NCBI RefSeq assembly: GCF_007671655.1
Contig: NZ_VCGX01000004.1
Coordinates: 218,743 to 282,742, forward strand
Length of the DNA: 64,000 nucleotides
From: Marinobacter piscis
GTDB taxonomy: Bacteria > Pseudomonadota > Gammaproteobacteria > Pseudomonadales > Oleiphilaceae
Direction: 5' to 3'
The notes beneath the pieces are model-generated. The model saw only the letters and a program-made list of their open reading frames with translations. It did not search any database and was not told where the DNA came from. The first letter of the stretch is position 1; the number at the start of each line of letters is the position of its first letter. Position numbers and translations under genes: made by a program. Positions 25,050 through 34,268 of this stretch are shown here, in pieces.

Positions 25050-28000
25050 GATCTGCCTCCTTTTCTTCTGCCTGTGCGGTTCTGATCAGTGTCGGGCGCC
25101 CTGTATCCAGAGCTTTGGTCAGCTGCGACTGTTTTTCCTGAACGGCTTCTGCAGCCTGTTCACGTACCGGCCCATAGCCCCGTATCTCACCAGCCAGCTC
25201 TGCCAACTGCAGGAAGGTGTCGTAATTGCTGGCATCCAGTTCGTGGACAATGCGCTCCACCAGCTTTTGATAATCCTGCAGCTGGGCCCGGTCCATCCTG
25301 CGGTCGGGGGAATAGCTGAATGGGTCAATGGCAGTGCCACGCAGCACACGGAACTTCGCCAGCACTTTGAATACACGGAACATCCAGGGACCAAACTGGC
25401 GCTTTTTCGGCCGACCCTGGGCATCGGTGCCGCGATTCATAAGGGGCGGCGCCAGATGGAAGTGAACCTTGAAGTCCCCCTCAAAGGTGTTATTCACTTC
25501 TTTCATGAAGTCTGTTTCGGCAAACAGGCGAGCCACTTCGTACTCATCCTTGTAGGCCATAAACCGGTATAACTGCTTTGCAACCGCATGGGTCAGCAAA
25601 TAGTTGCTCTCACCTAACCGTTCCTCAGCCTTCCGCACCTGTTCTACCTGTGCGGTGTATTTGTTTGCCCAGCGGCGGCTCTGATAGTTCACAAGGTGCT
25701 GATGGCGACTCGCAATCAGCGAGTCCAGGCCAGGCTCAGCTTTCACTTCCACAGGTTTTGCTTCACCCGTATCCAGAAGATCCGTCAGAACCTTCACATC
25801 CACTGCTGCAATACGTCCCCAGCCAAAGGCTTCCTTGTTGCGCTCAACCGCTACACCATTGAGTTCAATGGCCCTGATTAACGCTTCCTGCGACAGAGGC
25901 AAAAGCCCACGCTGCCAGGCAAACCCCAGCATCATCACGTTGGAAAACACTGTGTCGCCCATCAGTTTTTCAGCTATGCCGTTGGCATCCAGCCGCGCGA
26001 AATTATTTTCCCCTACAGCATCGCGAATCAGATCCAGGCGTTTGTCGGCCTGCATGTCTGCGTCACGGAAGAGCACATAATCGCCGGTGGGAAGCTCCGC
26101 CTCATTGGCAACCACACGGGTGTGATCCGGCCTCAGAACGCTCAACGCTTTCTGGGACGATGCCACCACCAGGTCACAGGCAACGACGGCATCAGCCTGG
26201 CCACTGCTGATACGAACCTGGTGCAACTTGTCTGGCGAGGGTGCCATACGCACAAAGCTGAGCACGGTACCGCCCTTCTGGGCAAAACCGGTGAAGTCCA
26301 GCACTGAGGTGCCACGGGACTCCAGGTGGGCCGCCATGGTAATCAGCTGCCCCACGGTTACAACGCCTGTGCCACCAACACCACCAACCAGAACATCATA
26401 GGAACCCGTCAGTTCCGGCAGCACCGGGTCCGGGATATCCTTCAGCCTGGAGGTCAGCACAGAGCCTGTATCCATACCGCGGGACTTGCGCAGCTGGCCA
26501 CCCTCAATGGTCACAAAACTTGGGCAGAAGCCATTGACGCAGGAGAAATCCTTGTTGCAGGAGGACTGGTCAATTTTGCGCTTGCGACCCAACTCTGTTT
26601 CCCGAGGGACCACAGAAAGACAGTTCGACTGCACAGAACAGTCACCACACCCTTCGCACACGTGATGGTTGATAAACGCCCGCTTTGCCGGATCCGGGTA
26701 CTGATTTCGCTTGCGCCGGCGACGCTTCTCGGCCGCGCAGGTCTGGTCGTAAATAAGCACTGTGCAGCCGGGAATGTCACGCAGTTCCCGCTGTACCTTG
26801 TCCAGTTCCGTACGGTCGTGAAAAGTAACGTCTTCCGGAAACTCTTTCTTGTGACCGTCGTACTTCTCCGGCTCGTCACTGAGTACGACAACCCGGCGCA
26901 CACCTTCGGCCGCTACCTGCTGTGCGATCATCGGCACTGTGATCTGACCATCCACAGGCTGACCACCGGTCATAGCAACCGCATCATTGAACAGGATTTT
27001 GTAGGTAATATTGATGCCTGCGGCAATGGCCTGACGAATGGCCATGGACCCGGAATGGAAGTAGGTGCCCTCGCCCAGGTTCTGGAACACATGGGGATTT
27101 CCGGTGTAACGACTCTTGCCAATCCAGTTGACGCCTTCGCCGCCCATCTGGATCAGCGACTCTGTGTTACGCCCCATCCAGGACGCCATGAAATGACAAC
27201 CGATGCCTGCCAGCGCTTTACTGCCTTCAGGCACATGCGTCGATGTGTTATGCGGACAACCGGAGCAGAAATACGGCAGGCGCTTCACACCGCCCGGGTC
27301 TTCCGCGTTGCTCATGTTGTTGATGGCTGCCAGCTGTTCGCTGAAATCCTCGCCAAAAAAACGACCCAGCCGGGCCGCCAGAAACCCGGCAACCAGTTTG
27401 GGGCTCAACTCACCCACATAGGGGATCAGAGGCTGACCCACTTCGTCCTGCTTGCCGGTAATAAGAACCTCACCCGGGCGATCCGGCTCCGACATGGCCT
27501 CCTTGATCTGGCTCTCGATAATGCCCCGCTTCTCCTCAATAACCAGCACTTCTTCCTTGCTGTGAACAAAACTGAGAATGCCCCGGCGCTCAATGGGCCA
27601 CACCAGGCCCACTTTGTAGATGTCCAGGCCCAGATCCCGGGCACGATCTTCGTCAATACCCAGCAGTTCCAGTGCTTCCAGCAAATCCAGGTGGCCTTTG
27701 CCGGTGGTCACAATGCCAAAGCGCGCTTTATCGTTGTCGTACAGACAACGGTCAATCGGGTTGGCCCGGGCAAACGCCTGCACTGCAGCCAGCTTGTGTT
27801 CAATGCGGGTTTCCAGCTGGGGGCCCGGCAAGTCCGGCCAGCGATAGTGCAGACCGGTTTCCGGCGGGGTAAAGTCATCGGGCGTGACGAACTCCGGGAG
27901 CGGTGGCAGTTCCACCGAGGCTGCACTTTCGACCGTTTCCGAGACAGCCTTGAAACCCACCCAGCAGCCGCTGTAACGGGACAGCTCAATTCCCCAAAGT

Positions 28001-28578
28001 CCGTAGTCCAGATACTCGGCAATGTTAGCCGGATTGATGGTAGGCATGAAAAAGCTCATGAATGCCACATCTGACTGGTGCGGCATAGAAGACGACACAC
28101 ACCCATGGTCGTCACCGGCAACCACAAGCACACCCCCATGGGGAGAGCTGCCATAGGTGGTGCCATGTTTCAGGGCATCACCGGCGCGGTCAACGCCCGG
28201 CCCCTTGCCGTACCAGATGCCGAATACGCCATCCACCTGCCGGTCTTCGTCTGTTTCAACCTGCTGGGTGCCCAGCATGATGGTTGCTGCAAGGTCTTCG
28301 TTGATTGCAGGAATAAAATCAATGCTGTTTTCATCCAGCAGTGTCTTGCTCCGCCACAGCTCCAGATCGTAACCGCCGAGCGGTGAACCTCGATACCCGC
28401 TTACCATGCCTGCGGTCTTGAGCCCCAGCTTGCGATCCAGCGCCGCCTGCATCAGAGGAATCCGAACCAGGGCCTGGGACCCTGTAAGGAACACCCGGCC
28501 GGATTCGCGCAGGTAACGATCTTCAAGCTTGTAGTCGTCCAACTGTACCTTGTCGGTCCGGGGATTATCGGTGGACAT
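25042..28578 (-). CDS. Indolepyruvate:ferredoxin oxidoreductase, fused alpha-beta (IorAB-type) enzyme
   Basis: A 1178-residue cytosolic enzyme that oxidatively decarboxylates aryl- or branched-chain 2-oxoacids to acyl-CoA, reducing ferredoxin. Domain order: an N-terminal pyrimidine-binding region (TAGMVSGYRGSPLGGYDLEL), a central thiamine-diphosphate domain (LAGIGCHFMASWMGR, MGGEGVNWIG, ITYKILFNDAVAMTGGQP), an iron-sulfur segment (CEGCGDCSVQSNC, then CNKDFSCVNGFCPSF), and a C-terminal gamma-type domain (LVGGVGGTGVVTVGQLI). This single-chain form is found in aerobic proteobacteria. It lies in an operon with the aminotransferase and is divergent from an Lrp-family regulator. Confidence 0.93.
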   Translation of the reverse strand: MSTDNPRTDKVQLDDYKLEDRYLRESGRVFLTGSQALVRIPLMQAALDRKLGLKTAGMVSGYRGSPLGGYDLELWRSKTLLDENSIDFIPAINEDLAATIMLGTQQVETDEDRQVDGVFGIWYGKGPGVDRAGDALKHGTTYGSSPHGGVLVVAGDDHGCVSSSMPHQSDVAFMSFFMPTINPANIAEYLDYGLWGIELSRYSGCWVGFKAVSETVESAASVELPPLPEFVTPDDFTPPETGLHYRWPDLPGPQLETRIEHKLAAVQAFARANPIDRCLYDNDKARFGIVTTGKGHLDLLEALELLGIDEDRARDLGLDIYKVGLVWPIERRGILSFVHSKEEVLVIEEKRGIIESQIKEAMSEPDRPGEVLITGKQDEVGQPLIPYVGELSPKLVAGFLAARLGRFFGEDFSEQLAAINNMSNAEDPGGVKRLPYFCSGCPHNTSTHVPEGSKALAGIGCHFMASWMGRNTESLIQMGGEGVNWIGKSRYTGNPHVFQNLGEGTYFHSGSMAIRQAIAAGINITYKILFNDAVAMTGGQPVDGQITVPMIAQQVAAEGVRRVVVLSDEPEKYDGHKKEFPEDVTFHDRTELDKVQRELRDIPGCTVLIYDQTCAAEKRRRRKRNQYPDPAKRAFINHHVCEGCGDCSVQSNCLSVVPRETELGRKRKIDQSSCNKDFSCVNGFCPSFVTIEGGQLRKSRGMDTGSVLTSRLKDIPDPVLPELTGSYDVLVGGVGGTGVVTVGQLITMAAHLESRGTSVLDFTGFAQKGGTVLSFVRMAPSPDKLHQVRISSGQADAVVACDLVVASSQKALSVLRPDHTRVVANEAELPTGDYVLFRDADMQADKRLDLIRDAVGENNFARLDANGIAEKLMGDTVFSNVMMLGFAWQRGLLPLSQEALIRAIELNGVAVERNKEAFGWGRIAAVDVKVLTDLLDTGEAKPVEVKAEPGLDSLIASRHQHLVNYQSRRWANKYTAQVEQVRKAEERLGESNYLLTHAVAKQLYRFMAYKDEYEVARLFAETDFMKEVNNTFEGDFKVHFHLAPPLMNRGTDAQGRPKKRQFGPWMFRVFKVLAKFRVLRGTAIDPFSYSPDRRMDRAQLQDYQKLVERIVHELDASNYDTFLQLAELAGEIRGYGPVREQAAEAVQEKQSQLTKALDTGRPTLIRTAQAEEKEADHV

Positions 28579-28591
28579 GACGGTACTCCTT

Positions 28592-28613
28592 TTTTGTCGA
28601 TTTTATGACAAAA
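28592..28613. promoter_or_regulatory. Inverted repeat, candidate Lrp-family operator upstream of the oxidoreductase gene
   Basis: A perfect seven-base inverted repeat, TTTTGTC (28592-28598) and GACAAAA (28607-28613), spaced by eight AT-rich bases, 13 bases upstream of the oxidoreductase start. A related half-site, TTTGACAAAAATC, lies near 28712, just before the regulator start. Dyad AT-rich sites in a divergent spacer are typical for Lrp/AsnC autoregulators; the assignment is an inference. Confidence 0.5.
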
Positions 28614-28737
28614 GTCTAGAAGGAATTTTACAAAAGGTGCTTTCTTATTGAACGGGAGTTGGATTAAATTGCGAAAGAGTCTTTGATAAACAACAATGGA
28701 TGCCAAATTTCCTTTGACAAAAATCAGGTGTTACCAA

Positions 28738-29220
28738 ATGAAACACGTTGAGCTCGACAAACTGGATCAACGTATCCTTGAGGTACTGCAACGGGATGGA
28801 AGGATCAGTAACCAGCAACTGGCCGCACAGGTGAGCCTGTCACCCGCAGCCTGCTGGCGCCGGGTAAGAGCCCTTGAGGAGTCTGGCGTCATAACGGGCT
28901 ACAGCGCACACCTGGCACCGGAGCGTATTGGCCTGGGGCTGTGCGTACTGGTAAACCTGTCACTGCAAAGGCATACCATAGACAGTACGGCGGAGATCGA
29001 ACGGCAGGTGAGCAGCTATCCGGAAGTGCTTCAGTGTTTCGCGGTTACCGGAAATGCCGATTTCGTGTTGCGGGTCATAGTCCCGGATATGGTCAGTTAT
29101 GATCGTTTCCTGAACGAAAAGATCTTTACTTTGCAGGGCATCGCGCAGGTTAACTCCAACTTCGCTCTGCGTGAAATCAAGAATACCCAGACGATTCCGG
29201 TGGGAGAGGCTGTGACTTGA
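28738..29220 (+). CDS. Lrp/AsnC family transcriptional regulator
   Basis: A 160-residue regulator with an N-terminal winged helix-turn-helix (about 3-62: LDKLDQRILEVLQRDGRISNQQLAAQVSLSP, AACWRRVRALEESGVI) and a C-terminal RAM effector-binding domain (FAVTGNADFVLRVIVPDMVSY). Such regulators sense amino acids and typically control a divergent operon; here that is the oxidoreductase-aminotransferase pair. The ATG at 28738 begins at the conserved domain and is preferred over an in-frame start at 28696. Confidence 0.92.
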   Translation: MKHVELDKLDQRILEVLQRDGRISNQQLAAQVSLSPAACWRRVRALEESGVITGYSAHLAPERIGLGLCVLVNLSLQRHTIDSTAEIERQVSSYPEVLQCFAVTGNADFVLRVIVPDMVSYDRFLNEKIFTLQGIAQVNSNFALREIKNTQTIPVGEAVT

Positions 29221-29279
29221 GGTCGAAGTGGTGACTGACCGGTGCCACCCGGAATGGCGACACCGGACAAACAGTGCTG

Positions 29280-29828
29280 TTAACCGTCCTTACGCTGTTT
29301 CTCAAGCATGTTCGGCTGCAGTATCTCAATCCAGTAGCCATCCGGGTCCTTGATAAAAGCTAACCCTTTCATCTTGCCATCGTCCGGCTTTTTGACGAAC
29401 TCAACACCCAGGCTCTCAAAACGTTCAGCGGCAGCGTACACATCCGGCACTGCAACACCAATATGGCCGAATCCCTGTGGCTCATCGTTGCCGTTGTGGT
29501 ACGAAAAATCCTTATCGTCTTCAGTGCCCCAGTTATGGGTCAACTCCAGCATGGCTTCACGCCCGAATGTAAACGTGGTTCGATGGCTGTCGTCCACAGG
29601 CACACTGCTGGCCTGGCGATCATCCAGGTAACCCAGAAAATAGAGCGTAAACTTCATTTCCGGAAAGTCCAGCTTGCGCACCAGCCGCATCCCCATCACC
29701 CGGGTATAAAAATCCATGGAGCGCTCCGGATCTTTGATTCGCAGCATGGTCTGGTTGAATACATAGCCTTCTGTTTCCGGAACTGCCGCATTATGCAGGC
29801 CCGGGGCTTGCTCGAAATGTTTGGGCAT
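29280..29828 (-). CDS. gloA: Lactoylglutathione lyase (glyoxalase I), zinc-type
   Basis: A 182-residue cytosolic enzyme that isomerises the methylglyoxal-glutathione hemithioacetal to lactoylglutathione. The metal ligands can be placed: Gln in [11 protein letters not shown], Glu in [10 protein letters not shown], His in [11 protein letters not shown] and Glu in GYWIEILQP. Gln in the first position and the long N-terminal form mark the zinc-activated class also found in animals, and not the shorter nickel-activated enterobacterial class. The sequence is strikingly close to the animal pattern ([27 protein letters not shown]). Confidence 0.95.
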   Translation of the reverse strand: MPKHFEQAPGLHNAAVPETEGYVFNQTMLRIKDPERSMDFYTRVMGMRLVRKLDFPEMKFTLYFLGYLDDRQASSVPVDDSHRTTFTFGREAMLELTHNWGTEDDKDFSYHNGNDEPQGFGHIGVAVPDVYAAAERFESLGVEFVKKPDDGKMKGLAFIKDPDGYWIEILQPNMLEKQRKDG

Positions 29829-30022
29829 GGAATTTCCCTTTAATTACGAAGTTCAGACCATATACATGCGCCTGATTCCCGGAAATTTCAAGGTGGAGCC
29901 ATTCATCTCCGTGAAGCGCTGTTCCCTGATCCCGCTAAACGACTGTCGCTACCGATGCGTCCATGATGGTTTATGGCCACTAGTGTCCTGTAAACTGCCC
30001 GTCAAACACTAACGGGCAGCTC

Positions 30023-31081
30023 ATGACGGATCATACAGACACCAATTACCAGCAAAGAACCTCTGCACGCCGGCTGATATTATTCAGCCTGCTTTTCCTG
30101 CTCCTGACGGCAGCTGGCCTTTACGCTGTGTACGACCGGTTTGCAGGGCGCAGTATCAGTTTTGACGCGCGGCTGCTGGCCCCGGACACGCTGGCAGCCA
30201 TCGCCGGTTTATTACTCGTATATTTCAGCGCTGACGGCTTACGTCTGCACTTCACTCTGCGGGCGCTCGGACACCGCTTATCTTTTGCGCGCCTGTTTCG
30301 CCTGGTTTTTATTAACCTCTTTTTCTCTAATGTAACGCCCATGGCCACGGGGGGCGGTTTTGCGCAAATCTGGTTTCTTCACCGTCACGGTGTTCCGGTA
30401 GGTACAGCCACGGCAGCCACGACCATCAGAACCGTACTGGCTGTGCTGTTCATATTCACCCTTACTCCGGTTTTCCTGCTGACACTGGATGCCTTTGATG
30501 GCAAAACCATTACGGGCGATCTTGGCTTTTTACTGGCCATTTTCATTGTGCTGTATCTGATCTTTTTTATTATCCTGCTGTTTCGGACCCGCTGGCTTTT
30601 AGGGCCACTCAGTGCTTTACTCAGTACTCTGAATCGCTGGCATCTTATAAGCAATGAGCGCCACAAGCGCTGGCACTTCCGGATGCTGCGCGAGATGCTG
30701 CACTTTTCCGGCAGCTTCCGGGATTACCTGCAGGGCAACCCGGTGTTTGTAGCGCTTTCCGTCGTATTCACCGCTGTGTTTCTTCTCAGCCTGTTCAGTT
30801 TCCCGGCTTTGCTGATTCATAGCCTGGGGTACGATGTGGATTATCTGGTCTCTGTGGGCTTACTGGTGGTAACAACGTTTATTATGTATTTCTCGCCAAC
30901 GCCCGGCGCTTCCGGTATTTCAGAGGGTGTCTTTGGCAGCTTCTTCAGCGGCATCCTTTCAGGGAACCACCTGATTCTGGTGATTGTAAGCTGGCGACTG
31001 GTCACTATTTACCTGGGCATGATCATAGGTCTGATTGTGCTGCAACGGGAACTGTTCAAAAAGCGCAGGATACCGGGATGA
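30023..31081 (+). CDS. Flippase-like (UPF0104/LPG synthase TM) membrane protein
   Basis: A 352-residue inner-membrane protein with about eight helices matching the lysylphosphatidylglycerol-synthase transmembrane region (UPF0104). Conserved parts are LRALGHRLSFARLFRLVFINLFFSNVTP followed by MATGGGFAQIWFLHRHG, and the later FSPTPGASGISEGVFGSFF segment. Proteins of this type move or help synthesise lipids and often accompany glycosyltransferases. Its last bases overlap the start of the following gene by four (ATGA), so the two are translationally coupled, consistent with a glycolipid function. Substrate unknown. Confidence 0.83.
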   Translation: MTDHTDTNYQQRTSARRLILFSLLFLLLTAAGLYAVYDRFAGRSISFDARLLAPDTLAAIAGLLLVYFSADGLRLHFTLRALGHRLSFARLFRLVFINLFFSNVTPMATGGGFAQIWFLHRHGVPVGTATAATTIRTVLAVLFIFTLTPVFLLTLDAFDGKTITGDLGFLLAIFIVLYLIFFIILLFRTRWLLGPLSALLSTLNRWHLISNERHKRWHFRMLREMLHFSGSFRDYLQGNPVFVALSVVFTAVFLLSLFSFPALLIHSLGYDVDYLVSVGLLVVTTFIMYFSPTPGASGISEGVFGSFFSGILSGNHLILVIVSWRLVTIYLGMIIGLIVLQRELFKKRRIPG

Positions 31082-33300
31082 TTCTTCGCAACCCACTGAC
31101 ACTGCTATTCTACCTCTGCCTGCTGACCGTCATTCTTCTCGTGGGTTACAAAACCTATCTGAACTTCTTTAAAGAAGACTTCGCCGGGGTACACACCGAA
31201 CAGGTGGAACAGATCCAGCAAAGCATTTCCGCCGACGACCCGGTAAGCTTTGCCGTCGTTGGTAATATCAACAACTCCGTCGGCATTTTTGAAGAACGCA
31301 TTATTCCTGAACTGAACGCCTCCGGTATCGACTTTCTGGTGTCAGCCGGCAACGCGGTCAGTGGTGGCGGCGAGGATAAATACCGGGCTCTATACGGCAG
31401 CCTCAGCCACCTGAACATTCCGTACCTGCTTACCTTCGGCGACAATGAGTATGCCGATTTTGGCAGTTTTCGTTTTTACGACCACTTCGGGCCACATTTC
31501 TACAGTATTCAGGCAGGCAACAGCCGACTGATTTTTCTCGACAGTACCGGAAAAACCCCCTGGCGATGGCAAATCCGGTGGCTGAGTGACCTGCTTAGCC
31601 AGGATTCCTCGGAAGCCAGAATTCTGTTTATCGGCCATCCGCCGCTAAAACCCAAAGAAGAGGCCCTGTTCGATCAGCCCGACGACTTCCTTGCCCCGCC
31701 CGAGTTCCGTAGCGCGCTTCTGGATACCATCAGCAGACACAACATTGACCTTGTTTTTTCTGCCAATCTGTCCCTCTACTCAGAGGCACAGCGAGGGAAC
31801 ACCCTCTTTATTACCACAGGCGGCGCGGGCGGACTTGTGCTGAATAATGACACCAGTTTCTACCATTACGTAGAGGTGAATGTCAGCCCGGATGGTGGCG
31901 TCAGCCATAGCCTCAGACCTCTCAATGTGGGCCAGCACCCGGTTCTGAAGCGCCTGGAAAGCCTCTGGCTTTTTGTGTACTCGCTGTTTTATTCCGGCTA
32001 CCTGAACTTCATTCTTATTGTTGCCGTATTCGCCGCCATCACGATCAAACTTTACTCCATTATTTTTGTCGGCAAAGACTACTATCCGGACTATGATCTG
32101 GACCCGACTCCGTGGCTGGAAAAGCCCTTGCGGGTTGCCATGTTCAGTAATAACTACTTACCGTTCATTGGCGGCGTCCCTATTTCCATTGCACGGCTCC
32201 GTCGTGGTCTGGAAGCTCTGGGGGACAAACTGCTGGTTGTGGCGCCCAGCTACAAAGACCAGCCAGAAGCAGAAAAACAGGTCGTCCGGGTACCGTCACT
32301 GCTGACCATGGGCGAGAAGCGGGAGTTCCGGCTGGCCAATATTTTTCTGCGCCAGATCCGCAAACAGGTGCGCGCTTTTCAGCCGGACATTATCCACCTG
32401 CACCACCCGTTCTGGCTGGGCTCCCTGGGCCTGTTCCTGGCCCGCCGGCTCAAGGTTCCGGCTATCTATACCTACCACACCCGACTGGAGCATTATGCGC
32501 ACTTTGTACCTCTGCCGGGGCTGATTTTCCGTAACCTTATTTCCCACGCTCTGATCAGACGCTTTGCCAACAAGTGCGATGGCGTTATCGTGCCGACCGA
32601 CTCCACCGAGGAGTACCTGCGGATGATTGGTGTAAAAACCCCCACCTTTGTGCAGCCGACAGGAATTGAGTACACACGTTTTCAAGCAGTGACGGAGGAA
32701 GAAACAGAACAACTGCGACACTCACTGAACCTTGGTGACAAAACTGTTTTCATCAGCGTCTCGCGACTGTCGAACGAAAAAAACATCGACTTCATGATTG
32801 AGGCCATAAGTTCGTTGCAAAAAACAACATCCCGGCCGTTTCACTTCCTGATGATTGGCGAGGGTCATCAGAAAGACCGCCTGCAACGCAAGATCAGAAA
32901 ACTGGGCCTTGAAGCTGGCATGACCCTTGTCGGAGCGATTGCCCCGGAGGAGATGGCTGTGTGGTATCGATTGGGAGATGCGTTCCTGTTCGCCTCGAAA
33001 TCTGAAACCCAGGGCATGGTCATACTGGAAGCCATGGCTGCCGGCCTCCCCGTGGTTGCCGTGCGCTCCAGCGGCATTGACGATGTTGTCCGCCAGGGGT
33101 TTAATGGTTTTAAGACCCCGGAAAGGCTGGACCAGTGGTGTGCTCAGGTAAAGCGCCTGCTGGAAGATGATGACCTCAGACACACGCTTTCCGGGCAGGC
33201 TCAGGCTTTCGCCCGGGACTTTTCAGTGGAACAGTTTGCCAGAAACGTCCGTGATATTTACGCATCTGTACTGGCACTTAACGACAAGAAGCTAAAATAA
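31078..33300 (+). CDS. Fusion of degenerate metallophosphoesterase-like domain and GT4 glycosyltransferase
   Basis: A 740-residue protein. Residues 7-26 form a membrane helix; 55-285 have the calcineurin-like phosphoesterase layout but the metal ligands are replaced: VVGNINNS where GDxH is expected, SAGNAVSG for GDxxD, TFGDNEY for GNH(D/E), and SANLSLYS for GHxH; only IGHPP is kept. A second hydrophobic stretch lies at about 305-330. Residues 350-740 are a GT4 enzyme: MFSNNYLPFIGGVPISIARL, HLHHPFWLGSLGLFLARRL, VSRLSNEKNIDFMIEAI, and SKSETQGMVILEAMAAGLP with the E-x7-E motif. The GT4 part resembles diacylglycerol glycosyltransferases. It is coupled to the flippase-like gene before it and to YbgA after it. 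Confidence 0.85.
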   Translation: MILRNPLTLLFYLCLLTVILLVGYKTYLNFFKEDFAGVHTEQVEQIQQSISADDPVSFAVVGNINNSVGIFEERIIPELNASGIDFLVSAGNAVSGGGEDKYRALYGSLSHLNIPYLLTFGDNEYADFGSFRFYDHFGPHFYSIQAGNSRLIFLDSTGKTPWRWQIRWLSDLLSQDSSEARILFIGHPPLKPKEEALFDQPDDFLAPPEFRSALLDTISRHNIDLVFSANLSLYSEAQRGNTLFITTGGAGGLVLNNDTSFYHYVEVNVSPDGGVSHSLRPLNVGQHPVLKRLESLWLFVYSLFYSGYLNFILIVAVFAAITIKLYSIIFVGKDYYPDYDLDPTPWLEKPLRVAMFSNNYLPFIGGVPISIARLRRGLEALGDKLLVVAPSYKDQPEAEKQVVRVPSLLTMGEKREFRLANIFLRQIRKQVRAFQPDIIHLHHPFWLGSLGLFLARRLKVPAIYTYHTRLEHYAHFVPLPGLIFRNLISHALIRRFANKCDGVIVPTDSTEEYLRMIGVKTPTFVQPTGIEYTRFQAVTEEETEQLRHSLNLGDKTVFISVSRLSNEKNIDFMIEAISSLQKTTSRPFHFLMIGEGHQKDRLQRKIRKLGLEAGMTLVGAIAPEEMAVWYRLGDAFLFASKSETQGMVILEAMAAGLPVVAVRSSGIDDVVRQGFNGFKTPERLDQWCAQVKRLLEDDDLRHTLSGQAQAFARDFSVEQFARNVRDIYASVLALNDKKLK

Positions 33301-34259
33301 TGGAGAGAAGCGTGAGCGGCATTCCTGTAGGAATCAGCAGCTGTCTGCTGGGCAAAGAAGTTCGCCATGACGGTGGCCACAAGCACTCCCGGTACTGCAC
33401 TCAGGTGTTATCAAAACACTTTGATTTCTACCCTGTGTGTCCGGAACTGGAAGCCGGCCTTGGGGTTCCGCGCCCAGCCATTCATCTGCGGGAATATGCG
33501 GACGGCATGCGCCTGAAAGAAGTCAGAGGGTCTGCCGACCATACCGACGCCATGCAGCATTTCACAGACAGGGTTTTACCTGAGCTGGCACACCTGCGTG
33601 GTTACATTCTTATGGCCAAGTCTCCAAGCTGCGGTATGGAGCGTATAAAGGTCCATAACCCCGATGGCCAGGTAGTGCGGCGTGACGGCCGGGGGCTATT
33701 TGCTGAGGCCCTGATGCGCACATACCCTCTGCTTCCGGTTGAAGAGGAAGGCCGGCTGAACGATGACGAACTCCGGGAAAACTTCATTGAACGCGTCTTT
33801 GCCTACGACGACTGGATGCAGAATGTTGCCGGAGAAAACCTTACAGCTAAAGCATTAATCGAGTTCCACACCCGCCACAAATTCCAGCTTCTGGCCCATT
33901 CCGAGAAAATATACCGACAACTGGGCCCCATGCTGGGCGACCTGAAAGCAGATGCACTCGCTGCCATTGCTGATCGTTACATCTCCGCATTCATGGAGGC
34001 TATGACTCAAAAGGTAAGCCGTGGCTCCCACATCAACGTAATGCAGCATCTGATGGGTTACCTGCGGGACGCCATCGGAAACGAAGACCGCAAGGTTCTG
34101 ATGGAACAAATTGAGGCTTACGGACGCGGCGAGGTTCCGCTGGTTGTCCCCATGACGCTATTGAGAATGGCACAGCGCAGAGAGCCCGTGGATTACCTGA
34201 CACTGCAACATTACCTGAGCCCCTACCCGGACGGGCTGGGGCTCAGAAACAAGGTCTGA
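33300..34259 (+). CDS. DUF523/DUF1722 two-domain protein (YbgA family)
   Basis: A 319-residue soluble protein. The N-terminal DUF523 domain (about 7-150) shows VGISSCLLGKEVRHDGGHK, FYPVCPELEAGLGVPRPAI and GYILMAKSPSCGMERIKV with conserved cysteines; the C-terminal DUF1722 (YbgA) domain (about 190-305) shows LIEFHTRHKFQLLAHSEKIYR and HINVMQHLMGYL. The combined form is common in proteobacteria, often near DNA photolyase genes; recent work on DUF523 links it to tRNA thiouridine metabolism, but I cannot assign it. Its ATG shares one base with the stop codon of the previous gene. Confidence 0.88.
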   Translation: MERSVSGIPVGISSCLLGKEVRHDGGHKHSRYCTQVLSKHFDFYPVCPELEAGLGVPRPAIHLREYADGMRLKEVRGSADHTDAMQHFTDRVLPELAHLRGYILMAKSPSCGMERIKVHNPDGQVVRRDGRGLFAEALMRTYPLLPVEEEGRLNDDELRENFIERVFAYDDWMQNVAGENLTAKALIEFHTRHKFQLLAHSEKIYRQLGPMLGDLKADALAAIADRYISAFMEAMTQKVSRGSHINVMQHLMGYLRDAIGNEDRKVLMEQIEAYGRGEVPLVVPMTLLRMAQRREPVDYLTLQHYLSPYPDGLGLRNKV

Positions 34260-34268
34260 GTCGCCGGT

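Noticed and set aside
26326..28074. Open frame of 582 codons on the plus strand
   Set aside because: It lies wholly inside the indolepyruvate oxidoreductase gene on the opposite strand; its sequence is rich in His, Gln and Arg as expected for an antisense shadow of a high-GC gene, and no domain is visible.
29821..30012. Open frame of 63 codons in the spacer before the flippase-like gene
   Set aside because: No ribosome binding site before the ATG, begins inside the gloA start region and has no recognisable features.
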